The notes: generated from the letters alone by a model not told the origin. A DNA stretch of 64,000 nucleotides from CAWUEZ02 sp963921355 (GCA_963921355.3 OZ001190.1:2170001-2234000), one strand, 5' to 3'; shown: positions 50,675-59,171, counted from the first letter of the stretch. Program-made: numbers and translations.

Positions 50675-52003
50675 ATGAGCCAACGCGAGAGTGCCGAAGA
50701 CCTTGGTATGGGGTCGGTCACCGGCTTTGGAATCGCCGACAACGCATCACGGAACGGGGGCAGAGCAGGCGTGATGGTACCCGATCGGGTCACAATCATG
50801 CTTGTCACGATGATCGTGCTCGCGGTCATCAGTCAGTTCTTCCGGTCATCCAATGGAGTTGTCGCCCCAATCCTGATGGAGGAACTGACCATCGACGCAG
50901 CCGCGATCGGGCTGTCGTCCGGGGCGTTCTTCGTCATCTTCGCCGTGCTGCAGATCCCCATCGGTGTTCTCTTCGATCGTTACGGTGCGCGGACCGTCGT
51001 GTCGTCGATGCTGATTTTCGCCGTGCTCGGGTCGGTCCTCTTCGCGCTCGCTGAAAGCGCCGAGGTTCTGGTCGCCGGCCGATTCCTGATCGGCCTCGGT
51101 TTCGCCGGCGGCATGGTCGGCTCGCTGGTGATCCTGTCACGCTGGCACAGCCCCTCGGATTTCACGCGCAAGATGGCCATCCTGTTCGCGGCGGCCAACC
51201 TGGGCAGCCTGTTCGCAACCTCGCCGCTGGCGGCCGCAACGGATTCCATTGGTTGGCGCGCCACGTTCCTGGTCCTCGCCGTTGCGACCGCGTTGGTCGG
51301 CATGGCGTTCTACCTTCTGGTCAAGGACGCACCGGCCGGTGCGGATGTCAGCAAGCAGGACAAGCAGACATTCGGCGAGTCGATCCGGGGGGTCGGCAAG
51401 GTCTTCAAGGTTCCCGGCGTGCTGTGCGTCATGCCCATGATCGGCCTCGGCTACGCCTCGATCGTTACGATCATCGGTCTTTGGGGCGCACCGTATCTGG
51501 AAGAGGTTCACGGTCTCGAAAGCCTCGATCAGGGCAATCTGCTGGCGATCATGGCGATCGCGTTCGTGGTCGGTACACTCGCCTACGGGCCGATCCAGCG
51601 TCAGGTCGGCAGTTTCCGCCGCATCGTATTCGTGGGTGGCGGTCTGTCCGCCCTGCTGATGATCGCGCTGGCGCTGGTTGCGCATCTCGACCTGATGATC
51701 ACGTTGCCGCTGCTGGTCGTCGTCTGCTTCATCGGCGCGTTCAGTGTGGTCCTGATGGGTCACGGCATTTCCCTGATCCCGTCCGAGCTCGTCGGCCGCG
51801 GAACCACCACCCTGAACGGCGTCCTGATGGGCGGAACGGCGATCCTGCAGATCGCCAGCGGTGTGGTCGTCGAAGGGGCGCAAGACTTCTTCGGCACCCC
51901 GGCCTCCGGATACGCAGCATTCTTTGCCGGCCTCGGCGTGCTTATGCTGCTGGCGACCGCGCTGTACATGCGTGCACCGGAGCCCGCGCCGAAAGGCAGC
52001 TAG
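50675..52003 (+). CDS. MFS transporter
   Basis: 442 residues from ATG 50675. Twelve helices are expected; visible segments include TIMLVTMIVLAVISQFF, GLSSGAFFVIFAVLQIPIGV, the signature loop DRYGARTVVSSMLIFAVLGS between helices 2 and 3, and VAGRFLIGLGFAGGMVGSLV. The middle loop is LVKDAPAGADVSKQDKQTFG. Substrate is unknown; the closest overall impression is the nitrate/organic-anion or glycerol-phosphate-like MFS groups. A stand-alone gene preceded by a 170-bp gap. Confidence 0.8.
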   Translation: MSQRESAEDLGMGSVTGFGIADNASRNGGRAGVMVPDRVTIMLVTMIVLAVISQFFRSSNGVVAPILMEELTIDAAAIGLSSGAFFVIFAVLQIPIGVLFDRYGARTVVSSMLIFAVLGSVLFALAESAEVLVAGRFLIGLGFAGGMVGSLVILSRWHSPSDFTRKMAILFAAANLGSLFATSPLAAATDSIGWRATFLVLAVATALVGMAFYLLVKDAPAGADVSKQDKQTFGESIRGVGKVFKVPGVLCVMPMIGLGYASIVTIIGLWGAPYLEEVHGLESLDQGNLLAIMAIAFVVGTLAYGPIQRQVGSFRRIVFVGGGLSALLMIALALVAHLDLMITLPLLVVVCFIGAFSVVLMGHGISLIPSELVGRGTTTLNGVLMGGTAILQIASGVVVEGAQDFFGTPASGYAAFFAGLGVLMLLATALYMRAPEPAPKGS

Positions 52004-52086
52004 GACACAGTCTCGTCCAAGCGCACGGCGGGTGGCGTGCCACCCACAGCAACTGAATGAGTTTAGACACCTGGAGATACGGTAAC

Positions 52087-52608
52087 ATGATCAAGGTTCG
52101 TGACTTCTGGATGGCCGTCGTCTCGATGACGGCAGCTTCCTTCATGGTCGGCAGTGCCGCCCTTGCCGATCATCTCGAGAAGCCCGCGGGCAAGGTTCTG
52201 CTGACCGTGACCGGCGACGTCGAGGCCCATAACAACGGCGACAAGGCCGTGTTCGATCTCGCCATGCTGGAGAAGTATGGCCGCACGGAGATCGAGACCA
52301 CGACGGCCTGGACCGAAGGCGTCCACCGGTTCGAAGGCATCCTGATCAGCACGCTGATGGATGAGGTTGGCGCCATCGGAACCACCGCCGAGGTGATCGC
52401 CCTTAACGACTACAAGGTCGACATCCCGGTCGGCGACTTCACCGACTATCCGGTGATCCTGGCCTACCGGATGGACGGCGAACGTCTGCGCATCCGCGAC
52501 AAGGGGCCACTCTGGGTGATCTACCCCCAGGACGACCATCCGGAGCTGAAGAACAAGGATACCCAGGCCAAATGGGTCTGGCAGGTGAAGGAAATCCGGT
52601 TCAAGTAA
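52087..52608 (+). CDS. Exported molybdopterin-binding-fold protein
   Basis: 173 residues from ATG 52087. Signal peptide AVVSMTAASFMVGSAALA. The mature part (VLLTVTGDVEAHNNGDKAVF, EIETTTAWTEGVHRFEGILI, VIALNDYKVDIPVGDFTDYP, LAYRMDGERLRIRDKGPLWV) matches the small 'oxidoreductase, molybdopterin-binding' fold related to sulfite oxidase, but the cofactor-coordinating cysteine region is not present. Such short proteins often sit beside a sensor kinase and are thought to be periplasmic sensors. That arrangement holds here: a hybrid kinase follows. Confidence 0.75.
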   Translation: MIKVRDFWMAVVSMTAASFMVGSAALADHLEKPAGKVLLTVTGDVEAHNNGDKAVFDLAMLEKYGRTEIETTTAWTEGVHRFEGILISTLMDEVGAIGTTAEVIALNDYKVDIPVGDFTDYPVILAYRMDGERLRIRDKGPLWVIYPQDDHPELKNKDTQAKWVWQVKEIRFK

Positions 52609-52660
52609 ACAGCCCTACCAATTCCGGGCCCGCCAACCGAGCGACTAGGCGCAGTCTAAG

Positions 52661-55360
52661 ATGAGTTCGTTTCGTGATCTGAAATGGTTCCTGATCCGCC
52701 ACGGCGCGTTACTGTTGGTGCTGGTGTGCAGTCTGACGGCGGTGTTCTTCGTCTTCCAGGGCCTGATCCAGCAGCGCGAACTGGTGGAGAAGGAAAGCCG
52801 GATCAACATCTGGTTGCTGGCCCAGACGGAGATCGAGTTCATCCGGTTCTCGGAATCACTCAAAGACTTCGAACTCGACCCCGGGCCGGATACCGCACAG
52901 GAGGCCCGGGACCGCTTCGAGATCTTCTGGAGCCGGCTGCCCCCGCTGCTCGAGGGCAAGCAGACCGAGGACTTGCGCGCCATCGAAGGTCTGGTTCCGA
53001 TCACCCGCGGGATGATCCGGAAGCTGACAGAACTCGAACCGGAGATGCAGTTCCTGGAGACCCTCTCCGCTGCCGATCTGCAGGCGGTCGAGACCAAGCT
53101 CGACCGTATTCGCGGCCCGGTCCACGATCTGGTGCGCCGCGCCCTGCTGTTTGAAACCGAAGAAGTCAGCCAGGCCCGCGATCGCCACGAGGAGCTGTAT
53201 CAGCGGTTGCTGGCGCTGTTTGCGCTGATCTTGGCGGGCAGCGCAGCGATCCTGGTTCTTCTGTTCCTTCAGATCGTCAAGACCAACCGGGCGATCGGCG
53301 AGAAGGAGAAGGCGGCGGCCGAAGCGATTGCCGCGCGCAAGGAACTCGAACTTGCGATCAACAGCATCTCCGAAGGCTTCATCATCTACGATCAGGATGA
53401 TCGGGTCGAACTGTTCAACCAGCGATATGTCGATCTGCATCCGATGCAGGCCGAGGACCTGAAGGTCGGCGTCAGCTTCCAGGACCTTCTTCGCAGCTCT
53501 GTGCGCAATGGCGGGGTCGTCAAGGCTGAGGACGAGATCGAAGACTGGATCGCCTCGATCATGGAGAAGCGGCGCGCCGCTGTCGAGACCACGTTCGAGA
53601 GCCGGATCGAGAACGGAGTCTGGCAGCGGATCAGCGAACGCTGGACGAGCGACGGCCGCCTGGTCGGTGTCCACACCGACATTACCGAGCTGAAGGAGCG
53701 CGAGGAGGTCGTCCAGCGGCAGGCCGAACTGCTGCAGACCACGCTCGACAACATGAACCACGGGATCGCGGTGTTCGACAGCGAGATGCAGTTGACGCTG
53801 TTTAACCACCGCTATCTTGAGATCAATGGATATCCTGAAGAGCTTATGGAATCGCCAAGGACCTACCGCGAAATGGCGACTTTCGCAGCCCGCCGTGGCG
53901 ACATGGGTCCCGGCGATCCGGACGCCCTTGTCGATCAGATGGAGGCCGGAATCCGCCAGCTGCAGCGGACACCGTCCGGAAGCTGGCGCCACACCCGCAC
54001 CCTGACCGACAAGCGCGTTGTCGAAAGCATCGTCACCGCCCTGCCCGCCGGCGGGTTCGTTAAGACCTACGAGGACATCAGCGAGCGCGTTGCCTCCGAG
54101 GCGGAACGGACACGCTTGACGGAGATGTACCATTCCGCGCAGCGCACCCAGGCGCTGGGTACACTGGCCGGCGGCATGGCCCACGACTTCAACAACATCA
54201 TCGGCAGTATCATTGCCAACTGCTCGCTGCTGATCGCCGAAGCGCCGCGCTCAAAAATGGACCGCGACCGGCTTGACCAGATCGTCGCGTCGGGCACCCG
54301 CGCGCGCGACCTGGTTCGCCAGATCCTGACCTTCAGCCGCAATGCCGGCTCGAACCGGCGCGCCGTCGACCTCGGCTACATTGTCCGCGACAGCCTGAGA
54401 TCCCTGCAGGATGAACTGCCGAATGGCGTGACCCTGCAGTTGGGCAACGTCGACGCCTGCACGATCGACGGCGACTCGACGCAGATCCACCAGGTCATCA
54501 TGAACGCCTGCGTGAATGCCGCGGATGCCATCGGCCGTAACGAGTCGGGGCAGATTTCCGTGTCGCTGCAACTGGTCGACATCCAGGGACCCGACGATCC
54601 CTCGATCACGTCCTACGGCGATTCGCTGCGTCAGAACGCCCGCGTCGTGCGGGGTCAGACCGGGCGGCTTGAGCGCGGACGTTTTGCGCGGGTCAGTGTC
54701 ACCGACACCGGGACCGGCATCCCCGAAGAGATCATGCCCAGGATCTTCGAGCCTTTCTACACGACCAAGGAAGTTGGAGAGGCCAACGGCCTGGGGCTCG
54801 CCGCCGTTCAGGGGATCATGCGCAATCACGACGGCGCCATCCTGGTCGAAAGCCTGGACGGGATCGGAACCCGGTTCGACTTCTACTTCCCGGTGCTCGA
54901 CGCCCCGGCCCTTGTCGTCAGCAAGAGCCCGAAGAGCTCGCGGACGTCGCTCGGCAGCGAACGGCTGCTGCTGGTCGACGACGACCGGATGCTGCTGTCG
55001 GCCACCCGCGACGTCCTGATGCGGCTTGGCTACACGGTCGAAGCCCATGCCGAGCCGCATCTGGCGCTGGAATCGTTCAAAGCCGACCCCGGCGTCTGGG
55101 ATCTCGTCATCACCGACCGGTCGATGCCGAAGATGGACGGCGAGGAGTTCGCCGCCGCCATCAAGACGATCCGGCCGGAACTGCCGGTACTGATGCTGAG
55201 CGGATTTGTCTCCGCCGAGGAAATCGATCGGCTGAAAGAAGTCGGGATCTGCAACATCGTCGCCAAGCCGGTCTTCCCGGATGAGCTTTCGGCCGCTGTC
55301 CGCAATGCGCTGGGTGACGGTGACGAGAGGGCCCATCGGGTGGCGGAACTGGTCGACTAA
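52661..55360 (+). CDS. Membrane hybrid sensor histidine kinase
   Basis: 899 residues. N-terminal helix HGALLLVLVCSLTAVFFVFQ, a helical periplasmic domain (about 40-170), second helix LLALFALILAGSAAILVLLF, two PAS-like domains (AINSISEGFIIYDQDDRVEL; TLDNMNHGIAVFDSEMQLTL), HisKA-type LGTLAGGMAHDFNNIIGSII with the phospho-histidine, ATPase (NACVNAADAI; VTDTGTGIPEEIMPRIFEPF; GLGLAAVQGIMRNH) and a C-terminal receiver (LLLVDDDRMLLSATRDVLMR; DLVITDRSMPKMDG; AKPVFPDELS). It follows the pterin-fold gene by 52 bp and is followed by a single-domain response regulator, a likely phosphorelay partner. Confidence 0.9.
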   Translation: MSSFRDLKWFLIRHGALLLVLVCSLTAVFFVFQGLIQQRELVEKESRINIWLLAQTEIEFIRFSESLKDFELDPGPDTAQEARDRFEIFWSRLPPLLEGKQTEDLRAIEGLVPITRGMIRKLTELEPEMQFLETLSAADLQAVETKLDRIRGPVHDLVRRALLFETEEVSQARDRHEELYQRLLALFALILAGSAAILVLLFLQIVKTNRAIGEKEKAAAEAIAARKELELAINSISEGFIIYDQDDRVELFNQRYVDLHPMQAEDLKVGVSFQDLLRSSVRNGGVVKAEDEIEDWIASIMEKRRAAVETTFESRIENGVWQRISERWTSDGRLVGVHTDITELKEREEVVQRQAELLQTTLDNMNHGIAVFDSEMQLTLFNHRYLEINGYPEELMESPRTYREMATFAARRGDMGPGDPDALVDQMEAGIRQLQRTPSGSWRHTRTLTDKRVVESIVTALPAGGFVKTYEDISERVASEAERTRLTEMYHSAQRTQALGTLAGGMAHDFNNIIGSIIANCSLLIAEAPRSKMDRDRLDQIVASGTRARDLVRQILTFSRNAGSNRRAVDLGYIVRDSLRSLQDELPNGVTLQLGNVDACTIDGDSTQIHQVIMNACVNAADAIGRNESGQISVSLQLVDIQGPDDPSITSYGDSLRQNARVVRGQTGRLERGRFARVSVTDTGTGIPEEIMPRIFEPFYTTKEVGEANGLGLAAVQGIMRNHDGAILVESLDGIGTRFDFYFPVLDAPALVVSKSPKSSRTSLGSERLLLVDDDRMLLSATRDVLMRLGYTVEAHAEPHLALESFKADPGVWDLVITDRSMPKMDGEEFAAAIKTIRPELPVLMLSGFVSAEEIDRLKEVGICNIVAKPVFPDELSAAVRNALGDGDERAHRVAELVD

Positions 55361-55511
55361 GCCGTTGATATGGCTTTTCATGTAAGTTTGAAGTTGTTTT
55401 TCTTTGAATTGTATTTTTTCATGAACGCTGAAACGGGTGCAAATAAAGGGGCTAAAACGGCCGAAGGCGGACAGAACGCTGCCTGGGTGCAGAACAACTA
55501 GGGGGTCCGAA

Positions 55512-55907
55512 ATGAAGATCGTTCTAGTCGATGACGATCAAGACCTGCGAGGCGCACTCGCCCAGATCCTCGAGCGTTCGGGTCATGAGGTGCGGACAGC
55601 TGCGTGCGGGGCGGAAGCCATTCGAGAGGTCCAGAACTGGCATCCCGAGGTTGTGGTTTGCGACATGATCATGCCCCAGTCGGAGGGTTTTGAGGTTCTC
55701 CGAAGCGTACGCAAAGCCGCCCCATCAGTTGCTTTCATCATGATGTCCGGCGCGACCGGCGACCTTCAGGACCAGTTGCGCGTGGCGCCGTTGCTCGGCG
55801 CCGATGCCGTCCTGCGCAAACCGTTCGATCCCACCGACCTTCTTTCGCTGATCGACACCGACCAATCCGCGCAACAACCTGCCGCTTTCGCCGACTGCCG
55901 GGCCTGA
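55512..55907 (+). CDS. Single-domain response regulator
   Basis: 131 residues from ATG 55512 (GGGGG upstream). A lone receiver: MKIVLVDDDQDLRGALAQIL (acidic pair), VVVCDMIMP with the phospho-acceptor Asp51, VAFIMMSGAT, AVLRKPFDP with the conserved lysine. There is no output domain, so it passes phosphate or acts by protein binding, probably with the upstream hybrid kinase. The 150-bp gap before it is AT-rich and may hold its own promoter. Confidence 0.88.
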   Translation: MKIVLVDDDQDLRGALAQILERSGHEVRTAACGAEAIREVQNWHPEVVVCDMIMPQSEGFEVLRSVRKAAPSVAFIMMSGATGDLQDQLRVAPLLGADAVLRKPFDPTDLLSLIDTDQSAQQPAAFADCRA

Positions 55908-56428
55908 AGCACGCAGTCCCTTCGGGATAGGCGGGGGTTTGTGTCGGGGAGGACCCCACCCCCGGGGGTCGAAATGTGGGCCAAATGGACCTCGGGGGGC
56001 CTGGGGGATAGGGGGGAAATCCTAGTTGGCCGCCGCGGATGATCCTGCCTGAGAAATCAGTGGGTTATCTCAAACTTAGGTCCGGTCCGGTATTAACGGA
56101 CAACGAATGTCCCCCATTGGAGAGCTAAGGGGGTTCCTAATAGGGATACCTATAGGGATACCTATGGGAGACACCTAATAGGGTTATTAAGATATTGAGA
56201 TACCTATAGGGACCCCAATGGGTCACCACGAGGACCCCACCAGTCGACCACAGGGACCCCACAGGGGCCTCACAGGGCGACCACAGGGGCCCATTGGGGT
56301 CCAGGGTCTGGGGGATATCCCCATCACACCCCACCCCACATGGGCCACCGTGTAGGCCCGGTCGGTTCCCCATGGGCCGCCACTACGAGACCACCACCGC
56401 CACCGATGTGTCCTCAGGAGAACCTATC
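55908..56428. other. Gene-poor, repeat-rich left arm of the element
   Basis: 521 bp without a convincing gene. It holds G-runs (GGGGG several times), a tandem 12-bp repeat at 56141-56164, further GATACCTATAGGGA-like copies near 56199, and CACAGGGACCCC / CACAGGGGCC-type repeats at 56250-56300. The low-GC core 56135-56215 lies in otherwise GC-rich DNA, which would suit an origin or a regulatory region. Confidence 0.5.
56141..56164. repeat. Tandem 12-bp repeat (TAGGGATACCTA x2)
   Basis: Two exact copies of TAGGGATACCTA abut at 56141-56152 and 56153-56164; a related GATACCTATAGGGA follows near 56199-56212. Each contains a short inverted element (TAGG/CCTA). Iteron-like spacing near one helical turn suggests protein binding. 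Confidence 0.7.
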
Positions 56429-56671
56429 ATGACCTGTCTGACCAACAGCGAGACCGCTGAGGGGGCCGCCAACGCGGCACTCGATAAGGCCCTACCCGCC
56501 CGAGCCCGCCTCCCTGTTCGCTCCATACAGGGGGCAATAGGGGCTGTGGGGCCGGTGGGGTCTCCTACCTCGGCGTTGACGAAAAAAATTTCATGGCGCC
56601 TTTATAAATGCGAAATCCGCTACTTACCTATACGCTGTCGACGGGGCGAACACCCAGAGACCACGGCCTAG
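56429..56671 (+). CDS. Possible small element protein
   Basis: 80 residues, MTCLTNSETAEGAANAALDK and a Cys/Arg-rich end (LYKCEIRYLPIRCRRGEH). AGGAGAA precedes the ATG by a good distance, the main reason to accept it. Not recognised. Its stop coincides with the start of the structured segment downstream. Confidence 0.4.
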   Translation: MTCLTNSETAEGAANAALDKALPARARLPVRSIQGAIGAVGPVGSPTSALTKKISWRLYKCEIRYLPIRCRRGEHPETTA

Positions 56672-56861
56672 GGATCGGGCCACGGCATATAGAACGATCC
56701 CCGGACACCCTGGGGTGAGGCTCGAACGGCTGTCGTAGTGCGTGACATCGCACTACGACGGAAGCGACGGGGCAGCGTCAGGGTGGTCGTATCGCGGACC
56801 AATCGGCGCAGCCGGTGACGCCGCGATCTGGTGACGTCAATAAGAACCCCTTGGATCGCCC
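56671..56861 (+). ncRNA. Candidate structured RNA (multi-hairpin intergenic segment)
   Basis: No gene is convincing here, but the DNA folds strongly: 7-bp stem GGGATCG (56671-56677) / CGATCCC (56695-56701); perfect 11-bp stem GTCGTAGTGCG (56732-56742) / CGCACTACGAC (56749-56759) with a 6-nt loop; 7-bp stem ATCGCGG (56791-56797) / CCGCGAT (56821-56827) enclosing CGGC-GCA-GCCG; and a last hairpin AGAACCCC (56833-56840) / GGGGTTCT (56854-56861), terminator-like but without a U-run. Strand is assumed from neighbouring genes. It may be a regulatory or packaging RNA of the element, or a DNA structure such as an origin. Confidence 0.4.
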
Positions 56862-56908
56862 AGGGGGTTCTCATGGACGCCACACGAACCTAACACTAGG
56901 AGAGAGAC

Positions 56909-57052
56909 ATTAAACGCAAATCCAACACCCGCGACTACCGGATCACCGAAGACATCATGATCGCCTATCTGGACAAGAAGCGGGAACTGGATAACACCCC
57001 CCCGCGGATCATCGCTTACCGCGACGGTGCGGTGGCCTACGCCGCGGCCTAA
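56909..57052 (+). CDS. 47-residue protein with a likely ATT start
   Basis: A frame opening ATT at 56909, eight bases after AGGAG, reads IKRKSNTRDYRITEDIMIAY then LDKKRELDNTPPRIIAYRD and a short Ala tail. No ATG or GTG is available upstream in frame after the ribosome site. The next gene starts one base after its stop, which supports real translation. The only internal ATG would leave a 31-residue product. Function unknown; the basic N-terminus followed by a helix could bind nucleic acid. Confidence 0.45.
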   Translation: MKRKSNTRDYRITEDIMIAYLDKKRELDNTPPRIIAYRDGAVAYAAA

Positions 57053-57053
57053 C

Positions 57054-57212
57054 ATGGCGGTCGGTGGTAAGCCGCGGCCGGTGCCTCGGCGCTTCCCTCT
57101 AAACCACCCGTATAGGAAACCCAGCCCGGTCCCGGGGGATCTCTGGCGACCGACGTGGTTGGTAGACGAGATTATCCGTATAGCGGAAAAAACCAAAACC
57201 AAGGAGGAGTAA
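57054..57212 (+). CDS. Small basic element protein
   Basis: 52 residues, MAVGGKPRPVPRRFPLNHPY and then LVDEIIRIAEKTKTKEE. ATG 57054 lies one base after the preceding stop, so the two tiny genes are coupled. Pro/Arg-rich N-terminus and charged helical C-terminus. Not recognised. Confidence 0.45.
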   Translation: MAVGGKPRPVPRRFPLNHPYRKPSPVPGDLWRPTWLVDEIIRIAEKTKTKEE

Positions 57213-57291
57213 CACCCAGATATCCAATATAGACCGCTGGGGTCTGTAGCTTTAGGATTAGAGAAACCCGATGTAAGGGAGGTATGAGGAG

Positions 57292-57615
57292 ATGGCGAGT
57301 AAGACTCACAGATCCACGCACACTGCCCGGAAGCTGAGAAAGGCGATCGGTATTTACCTTCAAAGGCTACGGCAGCAGGCGGGCTTCACCCAACTCCAGG
57401 TAGCGGAGCAGATGGGCTACCAGTATTTCACCTTCGTCGCTCAGATTGAGCACGGCCGGTCCCGGGTACCCCCGGATGACTGGACCTCTTGGGCGGTCCT
57501 CTACAAACAGGACCCCCAGACCTTCTCGAGAAGGCTCTTGATGCACTACGACCCGCATGTCTATAAGGCGTGCTTCAGTCAGGGGGCATCGGGGAATGAC
57601 GACGAGAGTAGCTAA
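57292..57615 (+). CDS. XRE-family helix-turn-helix regulator of the element
   Basis: 107 residues with GGAGG and AGGAG before the ATG. The Cro/CI-type domain is LRKAIGIYLQRLRQQAGFTQ, LQVAEQMGYQYFTFVAQIEH and GRSRVPPDDWTSWAVLY. It ends in a polar tail. Position next to the integrase suggests control of excision or of the small genes. Confidence 0.75.
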   Translation: MASKTHRSTHTARKLRKAIGIYLQRLRQQAGFTQLQVAEQMGYQYFTFVAQIEHGRSRVPPDDWTSWAVLYKQDPQTFSRRLLMHYDPHVYKACFSQGASGNDDESS

Positions 57616-57648
57616 ACCCACCACCCTGATAAGTACGAGAAGGGCGGC

Positions 57649-59042
57649 ATGAGTATCTACAGACGCGGGCGCATCTTCCACTACGATTTCGAGGAGGGGG
57701 CCGGCGGTACTGGGGGTCGACTAAGGAGACCAGCCGCCGCGCGGCGGAGATGGTGGTCAACGCCAAGCGGGTCGAACTCAGGACCCGCGCGGCTGCCGAG
57801 GGGGGCCGTGAGGAGGGCACGCTCGTAAAGACCCTTAAGGAGGTCGTTGACCTCTACGAGAAGGAGATCATGCCGACCCGCCGGAGCGACGCCCCCTACT
57901 ACTCCCACCGACGAGCGATGAGGTACCTGGGGGAGGGCGCCCCGTTCCACGAACTGACTCGCCCCGCGTTAAACCGCATGTCTGCCGACCTGCAGAAGCG
58001 GGGGGTGCCCCCGAACACAATCCGCGTCGATCTCGCCCGGATCACCGCCCTCCAGAACTTCATCAAGAACTATCACCCCCACATCCGGCTCCCCTCGACC
58101 CGGGGCAAGCTGAACCGCCCAAAGGCCACCCGGAAGATCAGGGTGCTGCGGTCCACTGAGGAGGAGCGGGCGCTGTTCTCCGCCCTACAGGGAGCGAACG
58201 CCCCCCGATCCGCTCGGCTGGCCGCGGTCCTGCTGGACACCGGTCTTCGGGTGGGGGAGGCGGTTAAACTCACCTGGGACTGCGTCTACTGGGATGAAAA
58301 GATGCTTCGGGTATACTGGGATAAGACGGAGACCACCACCTCGGTCCCCCTCACTGATCGGGCCCTGGAGGCCCTCAACGAGGCCCGGGCGTCCGTCCCC
58401 CAGTCCTGCCCCTGGATCTTCCCCCTGGAGGACCTGTCGGGACCAATGAGTCGACAGGACAGCACCTTGAGGGGGGCTATAGAGGCCGCCGGCCTGAACG
58501 ATGACCATCTGGTTCGCCGGTTTGGGAAGTTCACGCCGCACTCGTTCCGACACACCTACGCCACCCGCCTGATCCGGGCGGGGGTCAACCCGGTGGTGGT
58601 TCAGCGTCTGATGGGGCACTCCACCATCCAGACCACCATGATATACGTACACCTCTTCGAGGAAGACGGGGTGGACGCGGCGCGGGCCGCCCTGAACGCC
58701 CTGAGTCGACAGAACACAGAGAGCCCCGACACGGCTCCCAACATGCCCCACACAACAAACCGTCCGGGGGGGTTAGGTGGACTGCAAAAGGGGGGACGGA
58801 TCGGGGTTGGGACATATCCCATCCCCATTTCGACCAGAACTGGTGTGATCAGGTTCTGGGCCGCGGCCTCCAGCGCGCCCGACAGGGACGCGGTGTCGCA
58901 GGGATGGACGACCACCGTCGGGACCGGCGGTATACTGGCGCACCGGGCGATCAGGCGGTCGTATTTCTCACCCCGGACCTGGTTTGTCGGTTCGGCATCC
59001 ATGGCTTGGGGGCTCCTGTCTGCGTTCGGCCGGCCAAGTTGA
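57649..59042 (+). pseudogene. Tyrosine integrase with N-terminal frameshift and read-through C-terminus
   Basis: ATG 57649 gives MSIYRRGRIFHYDFEEG, the usual integrase opening. Near 57700-57705 one base is missing in GGGGGCCGGCGG; the natural continuation YWGSTKETSRRAAEMVVNAK is in the next frame. The SAM-like arm domain (YEKEIMPTRRSDAPYYSHRR) and catalytic domain follow: LLDTGLRVGEAVKLTW (Arg), HSFRHTYATRLIRAGVNP (H-x-x-R), MGHSTIQTTMIYVHL (His, Tyr nucleophile). All catalytic residues are present. After about codon 355 the frame runs on into DNA antisense to the acyltransferase remnant, so the last 70 or so residues are not integrase. Damage or sequencing error at the 5' frameshift decides activity. 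Confidence 0.8.
58830..59002 (-). pseudogene. Truncated phosphate acetyl/butyryltransferase gene (5' end only)
   Basis: ATG 59000-59002 (AGGAG upstream; another ATG at 59050). The reverse strand reads MDAEPTNQVRGEKYDRLIAR, then CASIPPVPTVVVHPCDTASL, SGALEAAAQNLITPVLV, the N-terminus of Pta/Ptb-type acyltransferases, which convert acyl-CoA and phosphate to acyl phosphate. After VLV the match ends at the junction with the integrase element. The remaining ~250 residues are not found at the element's other end, so the gene was truncated by insertion plus deletion or rearrangement. Confidence 0.7.
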
Positions 59043-59171
59043 GCTTCCATTATCTCATGCCGTTCAGCGCGATGGTGCACGCAATCGCCGCGGCCGTTCA
59101 GAAAGGGCTCACGTGACGCCCGGCTCGACGCCCGGCTTGACGCGGGCGGCGTTCTCGCCAATACCCGCGCC

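Larger units (their letters stand above)
55967..58830 (+). mobile_element. Compact integrase-bearing genetic element
   Basis: The segment between the response regulator and the truncated acyltransferase differs from its surroundings: many G-runs, AT-rich patches, repeats, tiny genes, an XRE-type regulator and a tyrosine recombinase at the right end. Boundaries are approximate. The right end is set by the point where the reverse-strand acyltransferase sequence stops matching (about 58830); the left end by the loss of normal coding pattern after 55907. Gene content (unknown small proteins, XRE regulator, integrase) suggests a phage satellite or integrative element of under 3 kb. Confidence 0.6.

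Noticed and set aside
52087..52608. Sulfite dehydrogenase for the DHPS pathway
   Set aside because: Far too short, lacks the cofactor cysteine region and haem partner, and is linked to a sensor kinase 23 kb away from the sulfonate operon.
56668..56883. A 71-codon reverse-strand frame over the structured segment
   Set aside because: Arg/Thr-rich with no ribosome site; it is a by-product of the palindromes.
55967..58835. GGTCGAAATG at 55967-55976 and its inverse at 58826-58835 as element ends
   Set aside because: Tyrosine integrases leave direct, not inverted, att repeats, and 10 bp could be chance; kept only as something to look at.
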